Source of the DNA: Heliocybe sulcata
Lineage: Eukaryota > Basidiomycota > Agaricomycetes > Gloeophyllales > Gloeophyllaceae
Assembly: GCA_004369045.1 (NCBI GenBank)
Contig: ML213505.1
Coordinates: 1,175,849-1,239,848 of the forward strand
Direction of reading: 5' to 3'
Length of the DNA: 64,000 nt
The notes under the pieces were generated by a model. It saw only the letters and a program-made list of their open reading frames with translations. It was not told the origin of the DNA and did not search any database. Below are positions 22,322 to 32,795 of the stretch, piece after piece (position 1 is the stretch's first letter; every line of letters starts with the position of its first letter). The position numbers and the translations under genes were made by a program.

Positions 22322-23580
22322 TCAAAGCCTTTTTATGAATGAGCGCACCTCTATATCTGATTCGGAAAGAGGGCATGCAAAGCTGAAGTCCTGACTGATT
22401 GTCGGAGAAATCGTAACAGCAAGAACTTTCAGGCCAAGCTGTAATGACGATCGTTAGACAGGGTCTCATCCTGCACGACAGCGATATACCGTGAGCTTCG
22501 CGTTTACGACCAGGTTTGACTTGCTCCCGCCCCCAAATCCGCATTTGGATGCGATGTCGCTTATCACTGCCTGGTTCGGGTCGCTGCTGGATTTGTAGGA
22601 GATTGTGAAAGGGAACGTGATGTTCCTTGACGATCCTCCGGGGAAGACGATATTGTTCTCTTGCCCCGTCCCAATTGGAGTATTGTTGATAGGGTAGAAG
22701 ATCTGCAAAATGCTCAACTCAATAATGATATGAGGTTAGGAATGGCGTACCTGAGCCTTGATCTCTTTGAATGCTACTGAGAAGTAGTTGGGATTGTTCA
22801 CACTGTAGACATGTGAGTACGCCTATACCATTCGAACACGAGACGACTTGCCTGATGTTGACGCCCAGATTGATGTTCAAGGTACCGTCATTCGTGAATT
22901 GGATCTGTTTGGACCGGTGAGCGTTGACATATGAGTCAAGACAAAGACGTACCTCGCTCCCGGTGCTCGGTGCGCCGACGCCAAACACTTCAATGCTAGG
23001 TGGCCGAATCCACTGGTCCCAACATCAACGAAGCTCGTCGGTGTGATATAAGGACAATTACTCACAAGCAGAAGTGACAGAATGATGCTAATGACGAGGA
23101 AGAGCGCTGTGAATATAGAGCAGCAGCAGAACCTGCCAATGCATCGTCCTCGCCCGCCCTACTCTAGATAGTCATTCTCCGACTGAGACGAGAATACATA
23201 TCACGCTCACCCTCGTCCACAAGTTATCATTATCATATTTGAGCGTTCGCAGTGTTCTCGACGTCCTGAAACCATACACGTCAACCAGAGCCCCGATCCA
23301 CCAGCACTGTGGATACTCACTTTGTGAGTCTTCTCTTGGGCTCGGTTCCAGGCGTATCGTCGTCAAACCGGCTCTCCTCTTTCGTATTGCCCGGATATTG
23401 GTCTGGAGGTTGGAATGGCTCGTCTCTGTAGTTTCCTGCATACGCTCCGTACCCTCCCTGATCATAGGTCTCGTGAGGCGCTCGGTTGTCGTATGGATTG
23501 TACGCGGCATTGTCGCCACTGGGATACGCTTGGGCCTGCCCACTGTATGGTCGAGAATACGGATCTCTGTACGTTGCCAT
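22322..23580 (-). CDS. LEA_2-type single-pass membrane protein
   Basis: Fungal protein with an N-terminal disordered cytosolic part, one transmembrane helix and an LEA_2-like beta-sandwich, as in vacuolar and plasma-membrane proteins of unknown or autophagy-linked role. Start MATYRDPYSRPYSGQAQAYP (23580), a Tyr/Gly/Pro-rich segment ending in basic KRRLTK. The next exon has a cysteine cluster then the membrane helix (FCCCSIFTALFLVISIILSL). The outer domain follows: TNDGTLNINLGVNI, NPNYFSVAFKEIKAQIFYPI, NNTPIGTG and RNITFPFTISYKSSSDPNQA. The final exon, after an intron of about 50 nt, reads LGLKVLAVTISPTISQDFSF and ACPL, the usual C-terminal strand, with TGA at 22322-22324. Short introns of 50-60 nt split the gene into at least six exons. 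Confidence 0.78.
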
Positions 23581-23956
23581 CGCAGAAAAACGTCGAAGAG
23601 AGATTGAAAATGGGAGCAGGGGAAAAGAGGGAAACAATGAGACTCGCACAGCGCCGCAGTCCTCAGCCTCGGCGGTGGCGTGCATTGCCACAGCAGTAAC
23701 CCGTCATCCCACGTGGCAACCTGCAAGCCACAAAATGGCCACAATCGTCGTGACTGTTGTCTGCAACTTCAACACAGGCGTTGAACGTGAAGCTGCTGAG
23801 GTCGTTATCAATCAAGATCATCGGTTGCATCGACAGCTATCGATTCCGGGATGTAATAACGAAAATCATCAAATTCCGAGGCGCATATATCCAGCAATAA
23901 CAAGAGAGCACAGGGATATTATGTGGTATACATAGGAGACGCAGTCCGTCGCGAGC
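23581..23956. other. Intergenic: promoter of the LEA_2-type gene
   Basis: 376 bp upstream of the LEA_2-type start codon and downstream of the HEI10-like stop. No separate gene seen. Confidence 0.5.
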
Positions 23957-25616
23957 TTAACCTGCACCTTGACGGCTTTCAGGTCCGGGTATAAAGGGCA
24001 TCCGCTGGTTACTTTCTTGCAGCTGTAGCGAACCCATAGCACGAGATGGCGTACGAGATATTCCGTGAGGAGCACCAGAGTAGCCTAGGTTACTGGAAAG
24101 AGTAGGTCCACCAGAAGGAGCTGAAGGTATGAATCGTCGGTTTGTTCTTGGGGTCATAGAAACAGATTGATTAGGCGCGGGAGGCACGAAACGGCGGCTT
24201 GCCGAAGAGGACGACTGATGCAGAGCTGCAGGGTTATGAGGCCGATCATAAGTTGCTTGCCCTTGAGGAGTAGGTGGCGGCGGCATGTCCAGATGATCAC
24301 GCGGAGGACCTCCGAGACTGGACTTGAATCTTTTGGGCTGCCCCGAGGGCGGTGGTGGAAGCATAGATCTCCAGGTCCCTTCCTGTGGCTGCAGTTGGTC
24401 CGGGCGGGATTGCGAGGCTCTGTTCTGAGCCTGTCTAATGGGAGCAGCTTGAGAATGGCTGAGAACAGGAGGTAGTACCGCGGTATCATTCGTAGTGTAG
24501 GCATATTGCCTGCTACGACAGAAGTATCGGGACACCAGAAAAGAAAGGACGATAACGTACTGCATGAATCTACTCGAGCCTGGTCTGTTGCCTGGATGAG
24601 AAAGCTGTGTGTGGCTGTTAGACGCGCCATGAGACATCATGGCATTCGCTCTCTGTTCAGGCTGTCGACCACCGGAGAATTTGGGTTGAACTTGACTCGG
24701 GGGAAGCGTGAGCCGGTCGGGTCCCAGAGGTGTGACGATCGAGCGTGGACTAGAAGTTGTCCTGGGGTCATCCTCATATCTAGGAAAAGAGTCAACCGGC
24801 ATCAGGAGAAATCCAAAGTACGCAAAAATCTCTCAACTTACCGATAGGGATCCAGCATCCGTCGTTTGCCATTCACATTCTGCTCTTGAGACGGCTCCTT
24901 GCTGTATTGAGCGTACTTCCGCAGTTGCTCATTCTCAGTCTTAAGTTCTTCTACCGCCCTGATCGAGGTGGGACCCATCACTCATCGAGACACAAAGGAG
25001 GAGACCAATCGTAAACGGAATTACTTTCTGAGGGCCTTGATCTCGATAATTTCGTTCTTCATGCGATCAATAAGACCTCTCTGTTGGTGGCATTTGGTCC
25101 TGTAGTATTGAGCCAACGACGCCATTGTTTCTTGTTGAAACTGCAGAAGAGAATGTACAGTAGACAGACGCAGTTGACCATCGGCTGGAGCAAACCTTTG
25201 CTGCATGTGCGACGCTGTCCAGTACATCAGACACGGGTCGAAACCAATCAGACATAGGCGGATCCATCTACATACGTGATTCAATACACTAACGCAGTTC
25301 AGCAGGGTATCAGGAATACGTACATCGCGCTGTAACGGCACAACCTGTATTCCAGCCTCCCCGCATTTTGCGCAGCTCTGGTCAGCGTCTACTCGCGTCT
25401 CCTTCAGTACTCCCAAATAAAAGCAGCGGGAAGTGTCTGTCCAGCACGGAGGAACTGACTCAGGTGATTGTTGCAAATGACATGGCCGCATTCAGTTAGC
25501 CAGAAAGGTACTTGAGGCTGGCCGCCAGGGTCAACGGAGAACGGCAGATAGCAGCGTGCGCAGTGGACGAATTCCCAGAAGTTGAATGGAGGTTGTGCTG
25601 CCGAGATATGCGACAT
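23957..25616 (-). CDS. RING-type meiotic crossover factor (HEI10/Zip3-like)
   Basis: Likely SUMO/ubiquitin E3 of the HEI10-Zip3 group that marks designated crossovers on meiotic chromosomes. The N-terminus has a RING made of C19-x2-C22 (HCARC), C43 and H45 (ECGH), C48 and H51 (CNNH), and a CAKC pair in the next exon (QSCAKCGEAGIQVVPLQRDV). A coiled coil follows (TMASLAQYYRTKCHQQRGLI, DRMKNEIIEIKALRK, then ELKTENEQLRKYAQ), as in HEI10. The C-terminal half is disordered and rich in Pro, Ser and Arg, with PYRYEDDPRTTSSPRSIVTP and several RRFxPxAP repeats (SRRFVPPAPNQS, NRRFIPSAPSGG), ending PFIPGPESRQGAG. At least five introns. The order RING, coil, disordered tail fits HEI10; the HEI10 orthology itself is inferred from layout. 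Confidence 0.72.
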
Positions 25617-26054
25617 AGTAACAGGAAGTAACAGGTCAGTGGCAGATTCGATAAGCGCCCAACACCTTAGTCTTTATTTGTGCTGGTTTGGCTTCGTGCT
25701 CACCTTCTTGCAGCCACATCTCCCGCTCTGATTCTGAATGCGACCATGTCCGTCTGTATTCCATTGGACTCCGTGCTCGGCTTTCCAAGGACTTAGACGT
25801 CACGGGGACTGGTTGACACGAGCAGCTTGGAGCCCTTGACGAAGCGGAGCGCGCTGCGGCTCTCTATGCAGGCCAAATATTCCTTCTGGTGTTATCCTGT
25901 CTCTGAAAATGCGCATGTGCCTGTAACGTGCCCTTCATCAAAACATTTGGCTGTGGCATGGACAAGCGCTCGACGACTCAAGTTTGACCGCTTGTGTTGG
26001 ATCCACTGTGTTTCATTCCAGAGAAACGATCTTGTGCTCAGCACAGCTCCCGTA

Positions 26055-26658
26055 CTATCATTGCAGGGGAGTTGCAAAAAATCTGCGAAACCACCCTGCC
26101 TTGCCCTCCATGTTCATATTTTCAACCGAAATTTTTGTAGGCATTGTGTACGACATTATGAAGAGCAGAAGTACAATTTTTTGGTATTTTATTTGTGAGT
26201 CTGAAGAGTGTAGGAGAGATGCCGGAGAGTGTATGGGAGTTGCAAAAAGTGGGTCACGCAGTGACACGCTGCCAAATACGTCACGTTTCGTCACGGCATT
26301 GGCTCTCGCGAAGCTGCAAAGCAGCATCTGTATGTCGACATACACTACGTCTTCTCAATCGGGATTGGTTAAAGGACTGCAAAAGATGTTTAGATACTAT
26401 TACTAGCCATTCCAGAGCGTAGCATATCCTACAAGAACATGGATCTTTCGATCACTGACAACTTCTCATAATGCGCGCCCCATGTTTCGTCTCCTTGTTC
26501 ACGAGCGTCCTGCCCATTCTCAATCTAACTTTATGAATTATATTATCTGATGTATATCTAAGTGTCTGAGCTTACCCGAATTTTTTTGAGTACGTCTAGG
26601 AGGAGATTTACGGGGGTGAAGGGGAGTTGCAAATTTTGCAACTCCCCTGCAATGATAG
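26055..26658. mobile_element. MITE-like non-autonomous DNA transposon with TA target duplication
   Basis: The ends 26055-26079 and 26634-26658 are perfect 25-bp inverted repeats (outer end CTATCATTGCAGGGG, inner end GTTGCAAAA), flanked on each side by TA (26053-26054 and 26659-26660), as expected of Tc1/mariner- or pogo-type insertion. No transposase frame lies inside, so the element is non-autonomous. The core motif GGGAGTTGCAAA occurs again internally at 26235-26246 and at 26622-26633; the last copy abuts the right end to give a near-perfect hairpin (arms 26621-26633 and 26635-26647). The identical ends suggest a fairly recent insertion. Family placement is inferred from the TA duplication alone. 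Confidence 0.75.
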
Positions 26659-27086
26659 TAGTAGCTGTAGGGATCTCATCTCGTGCAAGTCTGGCCAATT
26701 ATATGGAATGTGTCATGGATCTTACCAGCTTCGAGGTCTGCGTTTTTGTTATATCCCAGTTGGCACCGCCATGACACCTCTTTCAGATTCAATGTGAACG
26801 TGTATAGGGGTCTTGAGCAGAGGCTTCTTTATGACCTCCCTCAAGGCGACGCATGCAATGTGGTTTAGTCCTCTACAGACTTGGACGAGCCCTTCACTGC
26901 ACTACAGCGGAATCTCTACGGAAATCCTTAACTTCCGCGTCACTCGCGTCACTCTATATCGCGGATTCACGGTCCATGGACATTGATCAGAATAAGAATA
27001 GAAAGTCGCCGTCTCGCGGGAAGAGGGGCAGTGCATTATGGGTCCGTGTATCAGCGCGTGCTTTGGATAATCTAGCTTCGATGCGC

Positions 27087-27106
27087 AGTACTCAGCACTG
27101 AGTACT
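27087..27106. repeat. 20-bp perfect inverted repeat
   Basis: AGTACTCAG and CTGAGTACT flank a 2-bp centre. It sits about 360 bp upstream of the JmjC start, so it could be a dimer-binding operator or a chance palindrome. Confidence 0.5.
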
Positions 27107-27464
27107 ACTGAACTGCTATTGAGATGCCCCTGGCTATGTCCCCAAACGAGTAGTCTCTCATGTCACTACAACAAATAGTTGTGATGCACCGTCTGATCGG
27201 AAGATATGCTATGCCAGCACCAATGCATCATGGCCAAGCTTCTCGCTAGTTCTCAGCGTCTATAGAGATGCGGCACTTTTCATTTACATCGCTCTCTGCA
27301 CTTCTTATTCACCGCTGTTCTCCTCCCTCCGCTTTCCCTTCATATTATACGCTCGAGGTCACTCTCGAAGATAGCTGCTCGAAGATAGCTGAATCGCAGC
27401 ACAAGTTCAAGACCATCCTGTCAATTACCGGATCACCCGATCAGTCGAGTGCTCCTACTCTGCA

Positions 27465-30400
27465 ATGTCAAGGGCGAGGCCGATGCTCAGAGCTGATACG
27501 AGCTCAGAAGGGGTGGGCGTATGTACCGAGTGCAGTGGGTCGCAGCCACATTGGCCAAATGTGGAACTGGGAGAGGCCACGATCCAAATCGCCGACGGGC
27601 CCGACGCGACTGTGGCGGAGCTCGTCGCGCAAAGCATGAGTGCTAACTCGCAGCCGGAGCCTCCGCCTGAGGGCGGCATAACTACCAGGGACTGGTCTGT
27701 GGACAAGTTGTTAGACCGCTACTCCGAGCGCTTCCGTTCCGTGCGACGAGTCTCAGCTTTGACGTTGTCGCAGAAGGAGCTCGAAGATGAGATTGCACGT
27801 TTCGAGAAGGAGGGCAGACCTCTAATTATCGAAGGGTACCATCGAAAAGAAGAGTGGCCTACAGAGAGGTTTGGGGTCGACTGGCTGTGTCGCCATGGAC
27901 CTGAAGGTATAATCTTCCAACCCCTCAGCCTTGTCAGGCTCCTGACGATATTTATCTGAATGACCTCAGATGTAAGGACGCGGAATGTCCGAGATTGGAC
28001 AGACGGGACTATGAAGATGAACGAGTTCATTGAATATTGCCGGAAGACGTCTCCGCATGGCACAGTTGCTGGTGAGTCAGGGATCGTGTAAATGATGTCT
28101 CTTCCATGGGCTAATCCGGAACATCCCTATAGAATCCTCCAGACTATATGGGAAAGACGTTGATTGTCCAACCGAATGGCGGGACTGGCTCAATCATTCG
28201 GGTATCTTACCGCCTATGCTACTCGAGGAAGACGCGGAGAATTTCATGAATCGCCTGCCTACCAGTGTGAGTGAACCATGTTCCAGTCCGCATGCTCGCT
28301 CATACCACATACAGGATCGAGTGGAAACGTTGATGTGCTACTTAGGCATCGGCGACACCTTTACCCCTGCACATAAGGATCTGTGCGCCTCCACAGGCCA
28401 CAACCTGATGTGCTACACTGAGAACTCTGGCTCCTCGTTCTGGTTCATGACAGAGAGCTCGGCAGCCCCCAATGTCATGAAGTATTTTCAATCTGTAGGT
28501 CAAGAATTGGATCTCGAAACACATGCGATGTCACTCGATGAATTCGCAAGAGCACCATTCACTGTTTACATCGCCGAGCAGAAACTGGGCGATCTTGTGC
28601 TGGTACCCCCGCGTAGCTGCCATCAGGTGGTGAATAATGGAGGTCTTACTATCAAGGCAAGCTGGTCAAGGATGACACTCGGCGGTCTGAAGACCGCACT
28701 ATACCACGAACTACCAATTTACCGCAGGTATATTATTCAGTGATCCTCTTAATATCATCAGCGATTTACAAAAGCTCTTTTGTACGCGCATAGGGTCTGT
28801 CGATCGGAAACATATCGAGTAAAATCAATAATCTATCAGTCTTTGCAGTACTACACCCAAATATTGCAGGCAAACTGGTCTGCCGTTCAGGAGCGGAACT
28901 TCTCTTCGCCGCTTGATGCTGGTTCAAAGTCGCGTTCCCCCTCATCTCCTTCCCGAGATACTATGTCTGGATCTCGGAAATCAGGTACCATCCTTGACGG
29001 TCCCGCAACGGCCGACAAGCAGAAATCAATCCAGACTCTCCAGGAGCTACTCAAGCTTTTCGACGACATCCTAGGTGAAGAATACCATCCCCAACATGCC
29101 GCGCTGTCCCGTGTCTCGCCTCCCGACCCTGACTATCAGCACAGCTGGCACTATACCTGTGACTTCTGTGGTTGTGACATCTTCCAGAGTTTCTTTGAAT
29201 GCAAGCATTGCGGAATCACGGACAGTCAACAAGAAAAAGGGACGGGTGATGGTATCATATTGTGCACATCCTGCTACGTGGAAGGTCGAACATGCAAATG
29301 CACTCGCATGGACCCTGCTCAACGCTTCAGTTTTGATGCTCTGGTCGAACAGCGCAATCGAGCCTCTAGGGTATTGGAAGAGCTCGCTCCTGGAGAGGGC
29401 CCGGCCCAGTTATCCCTGGATATCAGCAGGTATGCCTGGTCTTTGACTTATTGTGCTACTATATTTACTATGCAATTTTAGCAGGAAGTCACCGTTTAAC
29501 AAAGATGCGAATAGTCTCTCGGTATTACGAGCAGCCATGGCCCTTCAGAAAATCCGCAAAAAGCAGGCGAACAGCAGGGTGTGTATTTAGATCAGCATTA
29601 TCCCTACCTTGCTTGTTCTTACCGTCCTTTGTAGGACGCAAGGGTGTGTACCGATCGCAGAGAGCGTTCCTCGCATCACGCACCTGCTCTCTCTGTTGTA
29701 CCCTGCAAGAGATGTCACGGGTCGCTATGTCTTGAACACCTGTTGGTTCTCGGCATTCATGCGGCGTCGGTTTTCTTGGAACGCAGCAAAGACGACCCTT
29801 TGCACGATCGATGGCACGATTTCCACCGCAGAAAGAAGACTGATTTAATTCGAGAAAATCGGGCCAACAATGCAGTAGCAACAGGCAGCCCCTTAGCCCT
29901 CGAAGATCGTCTCTTGATAGCTGCCGCAGAGTTCAAGGTCTGCAGACCCGTCAAAGAACGCTGGGTAAAGCTTGGATTTTACGATTCCCATGTCCAAGTA
30001 TTGAACGTATGTCATTCAAACACATTATACAACAGCATCTTAACCTCCGGACAGGTCTCGCACAAATTCAAAAAGGTACCCGTCCGCAGACCGAACAATC
30101 CATTATCAGGGCCCTCCACATCAGGCTCGCCGCTCACAGAGCTCGCAGTAACTCCGGAGCCTGAAGACATATCCGCTCCGACACATCTGGTGAAGAATAT
30201 GCTCATATGCGCCAGCAGCGATTCAGGAAATGTTTCAGCTTCGCCTGTCGCCGGTACCTCAGCCTCCCCAGAGAACGACTCCCATGCAACGCGGCAACGG
30301 ACGCCGCGATCAAGATCTTTACTCGACTGCGTCGAGATACCGCCACTCAAGAGGAAATCAACGGTGCCTCTCGCTGAACCTAGACCGTCGAAGAAGGTCA

Positions 30401-32580
30401 AAGTACTAAATGCGGGGGCGACACAGAGCCCTTCGGTATGTGCGAAGGCCGTAGGCTCGTTACGAATACGACTGACTTATGTTGAAGCCAGAACCACTGC
30501 CTTCCACGAGTAATGCACGGCAAAGGTCGTCCTCCTCGTCAGAGCCGGCGCCCGTATCTACCCAAACTCTGGCATCTTTATACCTTCAGCCGAGTAAGAG
30601 CCGGCTAGGACCGGAAGCTCGACTCATGCTCTCCGGTAAACAATCATCTGTCTCGCCAAATCTGTCGTCGTCCGGTCTCGTTAGACAAACTATACGCAGC
30701 AGTAGAGGAAGAAAAGGCCCTCCTGGTGTCAAGGAAAAAGATGTGGCGGCGTTGCCTCCCGGCAGTGTTTTGACTCTTGGATCTTCGCGGCGCGGCTCAC
30801 CCTATCAGACAGAAGCCCGGCAACTAATGGCAGAAAGTCGTGCGCAGACCGCGACCGTCACGGTGCGGGAGATGCCCAGTATGCACTCATTACCGAGGAC
30901 ATCCAACACAGAATTAAACCCTGCTTCGCTGGACGTTGATCCAGGGGATAGACGCTCGGACAGCGCGACAGACGCTGTCCCAACCAATAATTCGATATCG
31001 GGAAGACCGACATCGCAGCAGACTCTTCCTCAGGCGGATAGTGCCATGCTCCGGCGCACCTCAAGAGCAATCCAGACTATCTACATGAGGCCTTCGGAAG
31101 AGTCTTCAACGTCGGTGACAGTGAATGGAACCGACACCGATGCCCGGATATGCAGGTTGGAGGATGAAGTGCGGGAATGCCGAAGGGAAAATGCCTCTTC
31201 TAAACAAGAAGCCCGTCAGGCCAAGGAGATATCACGTCGTTGCGAGGAGGAGCTATTCAGGTTGAGGGGCTTACTTAACGGCCAGTCGGTTGCAATCAGA
31301 GGTCTGCAAGGATACGTATCCTACGTGGAACAGGATTGCAATAACCGCCTTTCCCAGGCGCAAGCTGAGATGGAGATGTGGAAAAGAACCTTTTCCTCGA
31401 AGCTGGATGAGCTCACAGAGCGCGTAGAGTCTTCCAAAAAAACCGAAGCAGGACGAGAGCATTTGAGAACACTCGCAACGGAATCGTCCAGCCATCACCC
31501 TGGACCGGTCTCCCACGTAATTCATACACTTCAATTGTCTCAGGTGAAGTCAAAGTCTTCTTCAACCAGCACCAAGAACGCACTCACAGATGATCACAGG
31601 CACACCCGGCAGTTCACGAAGCGCTCATACCTGCGAATGCATACGGGTTCCACGACGGAGGCGCCCCATATTTCCCGCGGAGCGATGACAGTAAGTCCCT
31701 CTTTGAGATGTCCAGTGCCCTGCTTGACTGGCTGTCAGGGAGCGGTCGTGGTCGGCACCCACCGAGACAGCCAGATGCAGGAGGATCTTATTACAACTAC
31801 AACAGTGGGTCGTTTGTGCAGCATTCAAGGTTCTTGCTCTGAGAACGATGGCCGAGACAGGTCAATCCCGCCCTTACCCTCAGGATAACGGCTGGCCCCC
31901 CAGGGAACCACGACATCATCGTGCTCGAGGGCATAGGCCTCAACAGCCTCGTAATCACCGCCACAACCATACAGGAGAGCACTGGCCTCAACATCATGGT
32001 AGCCACCACTACGATCATGGAAGAGACGTTGGCACTCCTCCAATACCCAGACGTGACGAAACGAGTACATGTGACAGGGAGCAACGTAAGTCGCCCAGGC
32101 AAGCTGATCGCCTGCAGACCCGTAAGGAACATCCTACGGTATCGGAGCTTGAGAGCGGCATACCTTCGGGCTTGCAGACAGATGAACGCAGCAATAAAGA
32201 GCCGGATGAGCGCAGCATGGAGAAGACGCAGGAGCAGAGGGAGGAAAGGGAAGAGGAAACGAACAAACAAATGGAGGGGCCAATCGAGGAGCGGAGGCAT
32301 GAGCAAGGTATGGCGTATCCTCATATCTGTCGTTCATCAACTGAGGGACGCGTTCCACGGAGTAGATCCCAGCGCATCAGAGACCGAGCATTGGGAAGAC
32401 CAGTACGAACAGCCGGATGGCTATCCAATTGGAGATGCGCTCGATTTCCCGCGGGACGTGGCCATACTAGATAAACAAGCAAGCAAGGACAGCCCGCGCA
32501 TCGCACAGGAAGGTGACGACCACCGGCCTGATTATTATATCAATGATCCAGACCATAACCCATGGCAAGGTAGTCTATGA
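27465..32580 (+). CDS. Long JmjC-domain protein with zinc clusters, coiled coil and His-rich tail
   Basis: Probable Fe(II)/2-oxoglutarate-dependent histone demethylase or JmjC regulator. Start MSRARPMLRADTSSEG (27465). Early exons: GRPLIIEGYHRKEEWPTERF, RNVRDWTDGTMKMNEFIEYC and LPPMLLEEDAENFMNRLP. The JmjC core is MCYLGIGDTFTPAHKDLCAS, with the HxD iron pair, and LVLVPPRSCHQVVNNGG with the distal histidine. A cysteine cluster follows (YTCDFCGCDIFQSFFECKHC, ILCTSCYVEGRTCKC) and a second one (PCKRCHGSLCLEH). After a Ser/Pro-rich exon (about 30060-30440), an intron with donor GTATGTGCG joins SPS to PEPLPSTSNARQ. The downstream part has a coiled coil near 31150-31430 (LEDEVRECRRENASSKQEAR), then a histidine-rich stretch at about 31900-32030, an acidic/Glu-rich segment and an end at TGA 32578-32580 (DHNPWQGSL). 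Roughly 1,400 residues. The exon chain between 31500 and 31900 is uncertain, and a split into two genes near 30470 cannot be excluded. Confidence 0.75.
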
Positions 32581-32795
32581 CGAGACTCTTTCTTTCTTTC
32601 TGCTCCTTCATCCTTCGTTCCTTTGTATAAGTAATTCATGTCCAGGTTACTTTCGACTCGTCAGGCGACGATACTAGTGGTATTTCCGTAACCTAGTGAG
32701 ATAGGGCGCAGGGCGCTCAATTAGAAGCAGGGTATATAAACGTATAAGTGCGGAGTCCCAAGGAGAAAGTCAAGAGAACAAGAAACAGAGCAACA
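32581..32795. terminator. Convergent 3' region JmjC/casein kinase I
   Basis: 215 bp between two facing stop codons. Contains a TATATAAA run (32733-32740), which in this position is more likely a polyadenylation efficiency element than a promoter. Confidence 0.4.

Larger units (their letters stand above)
25617..27464. other. Gene-free 1.85 kb region carrying a MITE-like element
   Basis: No coding region could be supported. It holds a 604-bp inverted-repeat element at 26055-26658 and a perfect 20-bp palindrome at 27087-27106, and must contain the divergent promoters of the HEI10-like and JmjC genes. Confidence 0.55.

Noticed and set aside
30479-31888. Separate gene starting at 30479
   Set aside because: A good intron (donor GTATGTGCG, acceptor just before CCAGAACC) joins it in phase to the JmjC exon, and the ATG lies inside that intron.
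32731-32740. TATATAAA as a promoter
   Set aside because: It lies between two facing stop codons with no gene to drive; such runs act as polyadenylation elements in fungi.
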